A stretch of 64,000 bases of DNA from Engraulis encrasicolus. Taxonomy: Eukaryota; Chordata; Actinopteri; Clupeiformes; Engraulidae. Of the stretch, positions 13,273 to 26,048 are shown in pieces. The DNA is taken from NCBI RefSeq assembly GCF_034702125.1, contig NC_085865.1:51811367-51875366 (forward strand), read 5' to 3'. How positions within the stretch are numbered: the first letter of the stretch is position 1; the number at the start of each line of letters is the position of its first letter. Made by a program: the position numbers and the translations under genes. Below the pieces are notes generated by a model. That model made no database searches. It saw nothing but the letters and a program-made list of their open reading frames with translations, and was not told the DNA's origin.

Positions 13273-14393
13273 TTGTGAATCTGAATCTGTGAGGCCTAAT
13301 CATGTTGTGGTTTAGCCTGGTCCTGACCATCCCATAACGCTACCATTTCATTTCGTATTTATGGTCTGGCATTTGTTTGCTCTGAAGCAATTGTAGGAAG
13401 CAGGAAGCTTGCATTCAGTTATGGTTTGAAATTATTGGACACCTCTCACCCAATCGCTGGCAGTTACTCAACAACAACATAGCGCAGACCAATGGCTCTG
13501 GCGCAGATGTGTACGTCACTGTCACGAGCGTCCTCGCGCCTTTCGCGCCCACGTGGGGGGCGTATTCGATTATTGGCTGTTTTCTGGGGGGGCGTTGCGA
13601 TCAAAATTCTACTGCTCCAGGCACTCCACAGAGAAGCACGGCCAGACTACAGTAGTGGAGCCAATCCTTTGGCGGAAGTACGTAGGATGGCTCGCGAGGC
13701 TAGTTGTGGTTTGTAAAGGCAAATATACATACCAGTATGCTGAACAGATGGGAGACCATTTGGAACACGACTTGATTTGAGAACTTGTGGGATATGTGGA
13801 GAAGAAAATGTCTACATTTTACATGTACGTATATGTGTTGAAATTGTAGTCAAGGTAAATAAAAGTGAAGCTGCGCTTAGAAATTCCTAAATGTTATAAA
13901 AGATTAAAAGCCGTTCTTGTTTTACTGCTTCTCCTCCAATAAAATCCATTTATTTGAGGCTGGAAACTTTAATACGTTTCGAAGTGCGATAATCAATTCC
14001 TACATTACGGCAGAGTCACCACACCACAGAGATGCATTGGCTATCATTTGTGTTTGTTTTGCTACTCAGTGACTTTCTCCAATACATGCACATCCTTTGG
14101 TGGAGGACACTCATTCGTCTTTGAAATTAAGGTTTTTAATCATTTGAACTTCCCAATTGACAAAGCTGTAAGCACGGCTGGTAATAACCCGATTTATCTG
14201 CTCTGAATTGTCAATGCCTATGTAGCTACCAAGACCTTTTTTTATTGACTTTGCTTACAGAGACATAATTAGTCATAAGTCATGGGAAGTGTGGAGCAGC
14301 AAGCAGAGTTATGGAGTTGGTCTTGTAGTTGGTACTGTGCTAGATACCTCATTAGAATGCACCACCAGCCATCTTTCCTCACATCCATCACTA

Positions 14394-14394
<1 letters not shown>

Positions 14395-14445
<51 letters not shown>
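14395..14445 (+). repeat. (CT)n microsatellite
   Basis: 25 CT units. Confidence 0.98.
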
Positions 14446-14448
<3 letters not shown>

Positions 14449-14629
14449 CTCTTTTTATATATGTGTATATTCTGCGAGTCTGAGAGTCTCAGTGCTCCTT
14501 ACCAAAACATTACGAGTTCATTACATTTCACTCTGCTTCACACTTTCTGACATGGAAAGCACACAATGCACTCTGTGGCAGTCACGTCAGTCCTTTTAAT
14601 TATTTAAGCTGAATGCTTAATTTCCAAAG

Positions 14630-14631
<2 letters not shown>

Positions 14632-14698
<67 letters not shown>
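14632..14698 (+). repeat. (GT)n microsatellite
   Basis: 33 GT units. Confidence 0.98.
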
Positions 14699-14699
<1 letters not shown>

Positions 14700-15751
14700 A
14701 CGTGCGCGCAATTGTTAGGCCTACCTCTCATGGGTGTAATGGGAAGCCTCTTCTACAAAGGCTGTTTGGAATGTTGAGTGTGTCGCCGGGCAACAATTAA
14801 AGCAGAGGCATTCTGTGAATCGCTATGCCGACTCGTAATTGATTGAACACATGTTCAATAGCGCGGCATTAGTGCGTTAGACCACATCCAAACAATTAAC
14901 CTCCTCAGTGAAGTGGCTCGTCACTGTCACACAGCCTCCATGTGTGTCCTATTACACAGTTTACCCAGAAACGTGACAAGAGGAACAAGTGAAGGACAAG
15001 TGAGGAAAGGCCAATTAAAACGCTGCCACAAATCCAGTGAAGGGATGCAAGTATTTTTTAAAATGTGCTTCATCAATTGACTGTCAGGTTTTATCAGCTC
15101 ACCAGTTGCAAGGTCAGCATACCATTGTCCAAACACGGGGTTTCAGGTAAATTGTGCCCAAGGCATATTAGACTTTGTAATTGAGAACCTAAACTATAAT
15201 TTCACGACTTCTTTCCCATCTCTCTCTCCCTCTTTCTGCTGGTAGAAGAGTGAGGTGTGTAGGCGAGCGTGTAGGGTCATTATCCCTGTCCCCCATTTCC
15301 TTCCAGTCACTTGCTAAGGGCACTGCAGGCCTTATTGTCCGTGACTCTCATTCGCTAGCTGACTTGAGCAGCTGGGGAGAGAGACGAGAGGATGAAACGA
15401 GGCGTCGACTGTCATGACATGGATGTCTAGTCCTCTTCCTGTCCCCTCGCCCTCCCATCGAGTCTGACATGTTGTTTACTGCTCTCACTTCATGAGGGTA
15501 TTGCCGTACCATTTGTATTTAGATTGTATCCATTATGAACAAATTAGCTTGCTTTCCAGACTGCTTAGCGCCACACAGATTTCAGGGTGATGCTAATAAA
15601 CCAAGACAAGCATATTACAAAAGATATTTTGGAGGGGTAGCACTTTTGCAGGCGCGAGTCCTATCGTGTTGACTTTTCTCCTCACCTCCCTCCTCTGATG
15701 CTGAGGTGGCTGTGATGGCATTCCATCTTCCTCTAATGCTTCACACTAATT

Positions 15752-16496
15752 CAGGGGTGTCAAACATACAGCCCGCGGGCCGCATTCGGCCCGCCAGAGG
15801 GTTCCATCCGGCCCGGATGTAAAAAAATTTAAAAAAATAATAATATTTTTTTTTCTTTTGTTTTTTTTTTTTCTCAATGAAATAACCGAAATGCGCTATT
15901 ACGCCAATCGGGACAAAATCGAGACCTGCATGACCCAATGGTCCCTTTGTTATACTGTATATATGTAGTAAAGTGCACATGACACTTCTATTATAAATGG
16001 TGAATTTGTACTGTAACAGGCATTTGATAAAGATCATATATTATAGACCTCATATATAGAGATAAAATGTTAATACTTCTTATTCGTATTGTATTGGTAT
16101 TGGTTGTAATTAAATAATAAATATAATTGGATTTGTATTGGTTCCTATTAAGCTGAAACTGGAAATGGGACGTTAGAATGCATGAAAATGCAGGAAATTA
16201 CATCTAAGAAATACAAAATTTTCTGGGGCAAAACCCCCAGACCCCCTGCCAAAATGAACGGTCCAATATTTCATTACTTGACGGTTGTCAATGAATGAAT
16301 GAAGTCAAGGAAATGTTGCATAGGATTATCAGTATTGCATTGCTTTTTACATATTCAACACGTTTAAAACGTGATAGTACTGAACACTAATCCTCTGCTT
16401 TACGTTTTTTTTTGCGATGATGTTACTAATTCGGCCCGCTTGAGGTCCACATGGGTTGTATGTGGCCCCCGGACCAAAATGAGTTTGACACCCCTG
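15752..16496. mobile_element. Non-autonomous hAT-type element, copy 1 (745 bp)
   Basis: Terminal repeats CAGGGGTGTCAAAC and GTTTGACACCCCTG. Flanks CACTAATT (15744-15751) and CACCAATT (16497-16504) form an 8-bp target duplication with one mismatch. Subterminal cggcccgccagagg and gcggccc-type motifs mirror each other. It contains poly-A/T tracts and no transposase. Closely similar along its length to 25306-26048. 8-bp duplications are characteristic of hAT elements. Confidence 0.85.
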
Positions 16497-16530
16497 CACC
16501 AATTGCTCTTGTGGGTGTCAGCTCACAGTC

Positions 16531-16533
16531 TGT

Positions 16534-16577
<44 letters not shown>
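16531..16577 (+). repeat. (GT)n microsatellite
   Basis: Short GT tract just after the hAT-type element. Confidence 0.97.
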
Positions 16578-16578
<1 letters not shown>

Positions 16579-17552
16579 GTGATCATGTGTGTGTTTTATA
16601 ATCAGGCACATGTAGGGGATTATGAGCACATCAGTGTTGTGATGGCATGCATGGGGTAGCAAGTAGCCAGCTTGTATGAATAGAACACATTATGTATCAG
16701 ACGGCATTACAATAGATATTATTAGAACAGATTATGTATTAAAACGTATTTTTCAAACAATTTCTAACGCCATGGAAGCAGGTAACGCAGGCTATGACGT
16801 TCCACATCAGCATGTTGTGCTTTCATACCATTATTGTACAATTTGTGCAATAATTCCTCCCTGCGAATGTTAGCATGACACTTTAAAATTGAAAGCCTCA
16901 GCATGCCATTCACATGTTTCTGTACAGTCCAACCCATGTAGGGGGTCTATTTCGTGATAGGGGGTGGCACGTTTTCTTACATGTACTGTATCACCTCTTC
17001 CTAATGTGGGCAGACTGTATCACTTCTGGATACGTATATCAGGACATGGAGATTTGTGTCAGTTTAAAGAATTAATCTCAGACCATGGGTAGCCTTCCAG
17101 GTCCATGGTCATGTCTTCAGTACTAACGTGCTGCTTTTATGGCATAACAGTACAGTCCAATCTTTCGCTTACACAGAAGCATCAGTAACCTTTCCTTGAG
17201 AACGGAGGTTCGACTATGGATGGTTATTTCACAATCCAACTCTTTCTTCCACTGAATTCTTGTCACATGCTTCACTATTGCATAACAATAAATACAGAAA
17301 AGCCCAACAATATACTTAAATAAGGTGAACACACCATCACCATTTCCGACCAACATGGTAACTGATAGAGTCATTGCACATGACCAAGAATGAACAAAGT
17401 GAAAGTTGCCAGACATGAGGCTAGTCTAGCTCTGCTAGGAACAAGGAAATTAGAAGGAAAAAAAAGTCAGCCCACATCAAGAGGTTACACCAGCCATTTA
17501 TTGGTAAAAAAGGAAACAATCTGCACATTTCAGGTCTGTGCAAAATAGCTTT

Positions 17553-17750
17553 ACTGCTGTAAGTCAAGTCAAGTCAGGTCAGCTTTTATTGTCAGATTCT
17601 TCATATGCACAGGTCATACAAGGAAATTGAAATTACATTTCTCTCTCTACCCTGAAGGACATAGACATTCACATCTGACATTTACAGACTGACATCAAAG
17701 TGCAAGACAGGACAAGTAACACTGATGGACCAATAACAGTAAAGTGATAA
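17553..17750 (+). repeat. Dispersed fish repeat fragment (aagtcaagtcaagtc type)
   Basis: Starts aagtcaagtcaagtcaggtc, then agcttttattgtcag and acaaggaaattgaaattaca. I recognise the wording as a common fish dispersed repeat but cannot give its family. No coding content. Confidence 0.5.
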
Positions 17751-17782
17751 AGCTTTTGGTCTGGAAAGCACCGTGTACATCG

Positions 17783-18878
17783 AAGGCGAACTAAGCGAAC
17801 TGCGCGGCGGAAGTCATTGTTTCTCTATGGAGGGAAGGGGAATAAAGCGACCAGAGCGAATTCGCCGGGAGCGTAAGGCTAGAGATCCATTATGGCGTTA
17901 CGTTATCGCAGCTAGACGTACTGGATGCCCCAGTGTCGACTCACTGCTACTACAGCTCATGTGGCCCGGGAGTTATATACAGGAAGTACATCAATCTACA
18001 TTTCTAGCCGTTTTTGTCGATATAGCAAACCAACTACCCCTAAATTACAGTTCAAAATGCTCTTACCGAAATCGGCACATGTGTTTTTTTCACACACAGC
18101 TTGGCCTCTTCTTGTTATGCTTGTGGTCGAAATCGAACATAATCATTTGAACCCAGGCATCATAAGCACATGCAACATAAATGCTTGTAGTCTATATTTT
18201 GTACATCCAAAAGTTCGATAGATGTCAAAAATCTACTTTTACGGAGGGAAATGCACCTTCGTGATGACCACAGGTATCATGGGACATCTTCATGTGCTCA
18301 ACAGTCATTGGGTAACGCAGTCCGTCGGCCGCTGCTAATTTGCATAACTTTCAGGAGAGCTCAACTTTTGACGTGCCACCGGAGCCACGCTCGCCGTGCC
18401 GGAATCCCAACATGCTTTGCGAATCCGGTAACGACGATCTGCCGCATTTCATTGAAAATGAATTGAATGCGTTGGTACGGCTTGCGTCAAACTGACTAGT
18501 TGATGGGCACCGTAAGACCTTCATTATGGCCCGTGTACATCAGGTTCTACCTACGCGACCCAGGTAGCTGGGGTGATTGAAGAAGTTTCGCCATGAATTC
18601 GTTTTATTCGGAGGTTGCACTGACACGTTTGATTCAGCTAATCACATAACGGTTCTGTCTTGACAGCCTGGGACATTACTCGATATGAACGTTCCAATTG
18701 GTTTTCGCAGAACCGCGTCATAGCAAATTCGCTTAAGATTAGCTTGAGTTTAATAGACAAAATTCGCCCTGGTCGCTCAAGAAGCTTCACTCCCGGCGAA
18801 TTCGCTCTGGTAACTTTATTCGCCTTCCCTCCATAGACAAACAATGACTTCCGCCGCGCAGGTCGCTTATGTAGCCTT
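17783..18878. mobile_element. 1.1-kb non-autonomous DNA transposon with ~96-bp terminal inverted repeats
   Basis: Left arm 17783-17878 (ctgcgcggcggaagtcattg, then gagcgaattcgccgggag) pairs with right arm 18783-18878 with scattered mismatches. The interior is GC-mixed and has no intact transposase. Target duplication is not clear, so superfamily is open. Confidence 0.75.
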
Positions 18879-19194
18879 TACTGTATGTAGACTTCTGCCT
18901 GATGAAGGTCTCACAGTCTGAAATCTGGTAGCTTCAGTAAAGTTATATTGTTTCCTTTTTGCTGAGAAGCCTCTAAGTAAATCCTGCTCCTTTTCAACAG
19001 ATGAGAAGTTACCCTTCACCAGAGACTGTCTATTGGGACTAAGACAATCTTTGCAAGTGTGCTTGGAAAACATGACCATTGGCTGCCCTGAAGCAAGCTG
19101 TGAGGAAGAGGGGCTTGGAGGCTTTGTGTTGAATGCTGTTGACTGGAGGGCTCAAAAGGATTCAAAAGTTTGAGATGTGTCAGATAGTAACAAT

Positions 19195-19599
19195 AACAAT
19201 GCATTTTTTATAAGCACCTTTCAAAGCACTCAGAGGCACTACAAATATAAACAAAAATAAAACAAGACACATTAAAAAGTCAGTGTAAACACAAACGAAA
19301 ACAAAACACTTAAGGCTCCAAAGTCATAATGCATATACTAACTGAAACAAATGAGTTTGAAGTCTGGATTTGAACAGAGGTAGAGAGTCAATATGGTGGA
19401 TGTCGGGGGAAGAGCACTCCAGAGCTGGGGAGCAGAGCAACTGAAATTCTACTGTCCATATAATAGTACTGAGGTGGGCAGAGGGCACAGAGAGGAGGAG
19501 GAACGAAGAAGGAGGAGAGGAAATAGCAATTTGGAGAATATAAGTAAGATGAGGAGGGGCAAGATTGTGGATGGCCTTGAATGTGTGGAAGAGTATTTC
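19195..19599 (+). repeat. Old dispersed repeat, left part (split by two later insertions)
   Basis: Contains agagcactccagagctgggg and ggatggccttgaatgtgtgg. I recall this wording from a repeated fish sequence, possibly a LINE 5' region. The text appears to resume at 20515-20554 (ggcagtggagatgctgtag) and again at 21337-21450 (ccagttggagcttatggagg), which supports one ancestral unit cut twice. Confidence 0.55.
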
Positions 19600-20514
19600 T
19601 TAAAGCGATGGTTCGGAGTAGAATCACCCTAATGCCATTTGAACCGTGACACCCATCCACCTTTACACCCGAAGTGTTTTCTGCCGCAGGCTTACATCAA
19701 CAGAGTTGCCGTGTTATTCGATGTTTATTCCGGATAGCTTGACTCAAGCGCATATGGATCCTGGGCACCGTCTCCAAACTTTCCCCACAAAAATAACATG
19801 TCATGACACCAAACTTCTACATTATAACAAATGTGGTTTGTACTCACAAAAAGATGAATTTGAAACTTTGTACATAGTCCAGGAGTTTATTAGTAACAAC
19901 ACACAAGACGATTAGCTTTTCTGCTGCTAAACATCCGTCGACGTCACTTCCTCCAGCTGGGACTGTCCACTTATTGTAAGGTTTGTGTTTTAGTCCACAG
20001 CCAGGATATATGCACGAGTGTGGCATCGTCTTCTATTTATTAAACGTGGTAAAATTTAAATCCGAAGTGGTTAATTTCTAGTTGTAGCGCAAGCTGTCTT
20101 TTTGAGTTTTCCGCCTTCCGGACTCACGTGTATTTGTTTCCATCAACAAAGTCCCAGCTGGAGGAAGTGACGTTGACGGATGTTTAGCAGCAGAAAAGCT
20201 AATCGTCTCGTGTGTTGTTACTAATAAACTCCTGGACTATGTACAAAGTTTCAAATTCATCTTTTTGTGAGTACAAACCACATTTGTTATACTGTAGAAG
20301 TTTGGTGTCATGACATGTTATTTTTGTGGGGAAAGTTTGGAGACGGTGCCCAGTATCCATATGCGCTTGAGTCAAGCTATCCGGAATAAACATCGAATAA
20401 CACGGCAACTCTGTTGATGTAAGCCTGCGGCAGAAAACACTTCGGGTGTAAAGGTGGATGGGTGTCACGGTTCAAATGGCATTAGGGTGATTCTACTCCG
20501 AACCATCGCTTTAA
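19600..20514. mobile_element. TTAA-flanked palindromic element (Kolobok- or piggyBac-like), ~0.9 kb
   Basis: TTAA at 19600-19603 and 20511-20514 flank termini AGCGATGGTTCGG and CCGAACCATCGCT. The inverted arms are about 360 bp each (19604 to ~19965 and ~20150 to 20510), with about four mismatches by eye, around a spacer of about 185 bp. Each arm shows the same 89-90-codon open frame, which is most likely chance. The minus strand of the spacer reads MPHSCIYPGCGLK, resembling the start of a THAP zinc-finger. THAP domains accompany Kolobok transposases, so this may be an internally deleted derivative. TTAA duplication fits both Kolobok and piggyBac. Confidence 0.85.
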
Positions 20515-20554
20515 TGGGGGGGGGGGCAGTGGAGATGCTGTAGTGCAGGGGTTA

Positions 20555-21333
20555 GGGCCAAAACATACCAAGGCGGAACGGAACGGTCGCAGGACGAACG
20601 CGGTCTTTCTGCTCAGGGCCAAAACATACCAAGTCGGAACGGAACGGTCCCGGGACGAACACGGTCTTTCTGCTTAGTTTTGGCCGGCGTGTTTTTCTCT
20701 GCCTTTCACACTGACAGCGTCGGCGTGTGCGGCCAGTCCTATTCAAAACCCTCCCCACAGCCAAAGCTAGCATGCTACTTTGCCATTCATTTGAATGAGA
20801 CACCGCCGGTCGCCGGCGTGAAAAATACGCTCGAGTTCTATTTTCCAAATGCAGTGCGGCGCGGAGCCGGCTCCCGCGCCGCTGACGCTCGACTACCGCC
20901 GGTTGGTGTGTAAGGACAGATATGTTTCAATGTATTTTCACCGACTCCGGTAAAAAACGCGGCCGTTCCGCGACGCTTTACTGCCCTGGTGTGTAACACG
21001 CCTTAGTTTCGGCCGCTGTGATTTTCTCTGCCTTCCACACTGACAGCGTCGGCGTGCGCGGCCAGTCCTGTTCAAAACCCTACCCACAGCCAAAGCTAGC
21101 ATGCTACTCTGCCATTCATTTGAATGAGACACCGCCGGTCGCCGGCGTGAAAAATACGCTCGAGTTCTATTTTCCAAATGCAGCGCGGAGCGGAGCCGGC
21201 TCACGCGCCGCTGACGCTCGACTACCGCCGGTTGGTGTGTAAGGACAGATATGTTTCAATGTATTTTCACCGACGCCGGTAAAAAAAATGCGGCCGTTCC
21301 GTGACGCTTTACCGCCCTGGTGTGTAACACCCC
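20555..21333. mobile_element. Harbinger-like MITE pair with duplicated ends
   Basis: TTA flanks (20552-20554 and 21334-21336) surround GGGCCAAAACATACCAAGGCGG-like and, inverted, GGGGTGTTACACACCAGGGCGG-like ends. A 3-bp TTA duplication fits PIF/Harbinger. Two left ends (20555, 20616) and two right ends (21002, 21333) are present, and about 330 bp (20674-21003) is repeated in tandem (21004-21333). Both units carry accgccggtcgccggcgtga. No protein is evident. Confidence 0.65.
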
Positions 21334-21336
21334 TTA

Positions 21337-21450
21337 TGTGCTGACATGAAGGGGATTTGGTGGTAGGCTACAAGCATCTGACTTCTGAACCAGTTGGAGC
21401 TTATGGAGGGATTTTGAGGTATACCAAAGAGGAGAGAGATACAGTAGTCA
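21337..21450 (+). repeat. Old dispersed repeat, right part
   Basis: Continues the repeat of 19195-19599 after the two insertions, reading accagttggagcttatggag and accaaagaggagagagatac. Confidence 0.5.
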
Positions 21451-24400
21451 CAAGTCTCAAATCCTTCCAATCAAGTCCGAGTCAAATAGCAAGTTAAGAC
21501 ACATTTGACCAAGTCCAAGTCACAGACTTGCTCATCATGGGAGGAGAGATGATCAGGACATCAGCATCAGCATCAGCATGAATGTCCTTAATATCATGGA
21601 AACAGATGAGGCAAGAAGATGGAGACATGGAGGGTGACAGTGAAGGAGACAAGGAAGTGGTCAGCTGGCCAGATTAACTCACAGGATAGATATGGATGCA
21701 GCCATCATTTGTTTTGGTGATTAAGAAATGAAAAAAAGACACAACAATAGTGAGGAGGGAAAAGGAGATGTCAGAGAGGAGGGAAGAGAGGGGAAGACAT
21801 AGAGACCGTAAAAAGGTGTGTGTGTGCGTTTGTGGTGGGGTGGGGTTGTTGAGAAATGAGAAAAGACAGTGAGAGAGAAAAAGAGACATCCCATATCCCT
21901 TTGCTTATTTGCCTGCCAGTGCAGTTTACTTAGAGATCCCTCACAATGTCCTCTACTCACCTACCCCTCCAGTCTATTTATTGTGCTTTGCCTTGATAGT
22001 GTAATTGCAATGGTGTCCGAGAGGAAGGGCACACACACACACACACACTTGTGGTCCGAGAGGAGGGGCTGTGGTTAATTGCGCTGGGCAGACCTGTAGC
22101 CGGTCGCCTCATGTGCTCCAGATGGTTTAGGACAACACAAGCTGCCTCATTATCAATATGGCCGCCAGGGTCTACACCCGCTGGCACCACACTCACAGTG
22201 GAACACACATACATGGCGCGCGCACACACACACACACACCAGACATACACTCGCTGGTGTGGCACGTCTCTCTCTCTCTCTCTTTGTCTCTCTCTCTTTC
22301 TCCCTCTCGCTCTCTCTGACCCAGATGTGTCAGATTTTTGTTATATGTTCCATAATATTTGCTCTTTCACATGGCACATTGCTTCATTTGCACAGAAAAG
22401 GTTCATAATCTGCTGTTAATATGGCTTGGAATTTGGCTCGTTCTTTTTTTAACCAGAGTAAGCAAGAGATGCTCAAGAGATGCCGTGTGCCTTTGAAGCC
22501 TGCTGGAGGTATATGGATTGCCAAAGGCCAGAGTGTGCTTTGACTACATAATTTACACAGTCATTTTTGCAGTGTTAGTCCAAATAATGAGTCATAGTTA
22601 AATAGATTAGCTGACCTCAGAGGAGCATAGTTAACTGTTAAACAATTAACCCTTAAAAAGTCCGGCATGCTCTTCTCAGACATCTTTTACTAGTCCTTAA
22701 ACGATTATCTGGTAAGGCATTGCATTTGAGGATTTGATGCATTTGCATTGCAAGGCTCTCTCTCTTCTTTCCTTCTCAACATGTATTCAACCATTCATAC
22801 AGATTCGACATGCTATTCCTATATTATGTCTTTTATGAACTTGGGTTTGCCACAATGGGTCTGATTCTTTTCTTTCTTTCTCAACATGTATGAGACCATT
22901 CAAACAGAACCCTATGATTGAGGGAAAAAAACACAGAAATCTCTCAACAAAGAAAACGATCTGTAATATGTGTTATTGGCAAAGACCAGGCTGTCGTGCT
23001 TGAATTCATACATAATGGTCTTCTGGCTTAGGTCCCCCTAACCCAACAGAATTATTTAATTAAAGTATGATCAATTCAGACAGGCTGTTTTGAAATCAAG
23101 GCTGTTTGTTGCGCCCCACATAAAAATGGATGAAATTCCAAGAAACTTCACCCTACATGCCTCTTCCTTTTTATTTCTGCTTGGTGAGTTTTTGCACTGA
23201 GCAGTCTCAATCAGAGGGAAGGGATTAGAGTGCCGCAATGACAGATTGTGGCAATCGAAAATCAGAATAAAGAAATGTGATGGGAGTTGTAAACACACCC
23301 TCATTGAAACAAAAATGATGTGTGTGCATGCATGTTTGTGTGGCATATTAAGTGTTCCCAAGAACAAAACTCTAAGTCTGCTTGTTCAACCTCTGCATTG
23401 GTGCTGTTGTATAGAGAGACATATATTGTAGGCCTATGGCCTTTTTTTAATTTGCTGTCACCAGAATGATGATGAACAGGTCATACTGCATTGCTTAAGA
23501 CTGTCATAGTCTGGTGTCATACATAAACAGGTGTCTGATCAGATATGACTTCCGTCGTGAAGGTATCTGATGAGGCGGTCATTACGAACGGCACTAACGA
23601 GAGTGCTGCCCTGCAACGTCGGTAAGCATTTGATGTTACAGCGATTATATGGCGGGAGTTACGTTCTTCACATTAGCGCTTAGCTTACTTAGGCTAGTTG
23701 ACCGTTGTAAGGATGACAGACAGCAGAATCGTGAAAAATGCTATGAATAGATCTAGTGACATCATGAATAGATCTAGCGACATCATTCAGTTCTCAATAG
23801 CTAAGTAAATAAGTGTCAGAATAAAGACCGTTTGAAGGTAGTAGGTTGGGTGGCAGCTATGATTGTTTTTAAGTTCCCATTGAGAGGGAGGTGTCGCACA
23901 GTATTTAGGGTAGCAGGCAGCAGTAAGTCAGCATTTGATGTTTCCCGCAAACATTAGCTGGAGTGTGGAAGTGGCCATAGGACACTTTGACTTTTTGACA
24001 GCTGTCAATCCCCCACAATTAACGCTGGCCGACAGCAGCAGCCAATTTGGCCACAAACTGAACATTGGCAATCGGACATCCTCTGTCGAGTGTTGACTGA
24101 GGCCAGAACTCACAGCAGCCACAATCAAACCCACAATGCTATTAAATTCCGGACATCCGGAGTGATTTTCCTCTTCTTTTATCCATCATGTCATCGCACC
24201 CACTGCCTATGCGCACAGTGTACTCAGGCTACGCCCCCTTACTATACTGTACCCAATGCATTGTCCAGCTGGCAAGGGTTCTTCTCCAATCTTCTTTCTT
24301 TGGCTCGCACTGAAGCATTAGAGCAGCGAGGAAAAAGCCAATATCCTTGTGTCTTCTTCCATCACCTCCGAGCTACGTGCCTAAAGAAGGACCCTTACTT

Positions 24401-25297
24401 GTTTGTGTTTGATTATGCTGAGTTTGAGAATGTTACATTGTATTGCTGCCCTTGGAGACTAAGTAAATGGAGAAACTAACCTGACTGCGTGATTATTTTG
24501 CTTTAGAGCATAATGGCACAAATACACCAGAAGCAACTTGAGTGACACTACTGTAGCGTTGAAGTATTTGACTTTTGACAGTTTGTAATCGGACTTCAGC
24601 GAATATTGTGCAAACGAGCTATGATGTGGTTTGGCTGCCGCAGCCAATTGCAGTGTCAGAATGGATAACACTGTGCACTATGAGGCCACTAAGGTGCACT
24701 TGATGTAGATTTTCATAGAGAAATACAAAAGCATATTTCATAGAGAAATACAAAAGCATAGTAAAGAGTAATAGTAAGAGTATGTTTTTGATGGTCTGAG
24801 TGGCCTCACTGGCGCACAAACACATCTGGGCATGGGGGATGGTAATACTGGGAATACTGGTGGTAATACTGGGGAATGTCAGAAAGGAACTAGGGGGGAT
24901 GGTTTGCTGACCAGAGACAGTGACACCCAACACTAACAATATCCTTATTTGGGCATCGGCCAAAACCGGGGCTCCACTTTTGGGGGTATATAGCCTTTTG
25001 TCCAAGGCAGAAGGGACACACAATCTGGACCAGCACGACGGCTTGGGGTTCTAGAGGAGGCTGATCAGTTTCCCTGGTGTCATGATGCAGCTCGGGTCAG
25101 TAGGTCTTCTGCTCTTTGACTGTTTTTCGTTGTACTTGTGTGGCAGAGAGAGGAATAAATGTTGTACTCCCTTTCACATAGATATTTTGTGTAAGTTTTA
25201 TTATTTCTGGTATTTAGATATTCGGTGGGATTGATTTTCCACAACACACTCTACCAGTCCTAAGGTGCAGCATGGTACTCAGTTCACTTAGATTACA
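21451..25297. other. No gene seen
   Basis: Contains short CA and CT tracts (22029-22047, 22221-22239, 22269-22316), a tandem pair of atgaatagatctag(t/c)gacatc at 23744-23785, and a 25-bp tandem pair (tttcatagagaaatacaaaa) at 24713-24763. I recognise no exon. Confidence 0.4.
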
Positions 25298-25305
25298 CTT
25301 TAAGG

Positions 25306-26048
25306 CAGGGGTGTCAAACATACGGCCCGCGGGCCGCATCCGGCCCGCCAGAGGGTTCCATCCGGCCCGGATGTAAAAAAAAAAAAAAAAAATTTTTTTT
25401 TTTTTTTTTTTAAATGAAATAACCGAAATGCGCAATTACGACCCTCGGGGCAAAATCGAGACCTGCATGACATTAACCCAATGGTCCCTCTGTTACACTG
25501 TATATATGTAGTAAAGTGCAGATCACACTTCTATTATAAATAGTGAATTTGTACTGTAACAGGCATTTGATAAAGCTCATTTATTATAGACCTCATATAC
25601 AGAGATAAAATGTTAATACTTCTTATTCGTATTGTATTGGTATTGGTTGTAATTAAATAATAAATATAATTGGATTTGTATTGGTTCCTATTAAGCTCAA
25701 ACTGGAAACGGGATGTTAGAATGCATGAAAATGCAGGAAATTACATATAAGAAATGCAAAATTTTCTGGGGGAAAACCCCCAGACCGCCTGCCAAAATGA
25801 ACTGTCCCATATTTAATTAATTGACGGTTGCCAATGAATGAATGAAGTCAAGGACATTTTGCATAGGATTATCAGTATTGCATTGCTTTCTACATATTCA
25901 ACACACTTAAAACGTGATAGTACTGAACACTAATCCTCTGCTTTACGTTTTTTTTTTTTTTTTTTGCGATGATGTTACTAATGCGGCCCGCTTGAGGTCC
26001 ACATGGGTTGTATGCGGCCCCCGGACCAAAATGAGTTTGACACCCCTG
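25306..26048. mobile_element. Non-autonomous hAT-type element, copy 2 (743 bp)
   Basis: Same ends as the copy at 15752. A perfect 8-bp target duplication CTTTAAGG lies at 25298-25305 and 26049-26056. The interior matches copy 1, differing mainly in homopolymer lengths and point changes. No transposase. Confidence 0.93.

Larger units (their letters stand above)
13491..15750. other. No gene seen; possible intron or flank
   Basis: Apart from a CT tract at 14395 and a GT tract at 14632 I see no coding signal. The GC-rich patch at about 13490-13690 (gcgcctttcgcgcccacg and cggaagtacgtagg) differs from the AT-rich surroundings and may be an unrecognised transposon piece. I did not find the next expected CNTNAP exon here or further downstream. 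Confidence 0.4.

Noticed and set aside
19646..20468. Two nearly identical 89-90-codon frames facing each other
   Set aside because: They lie in the inverted arms of a transposon, are identical because the arms are, and match no transposase.
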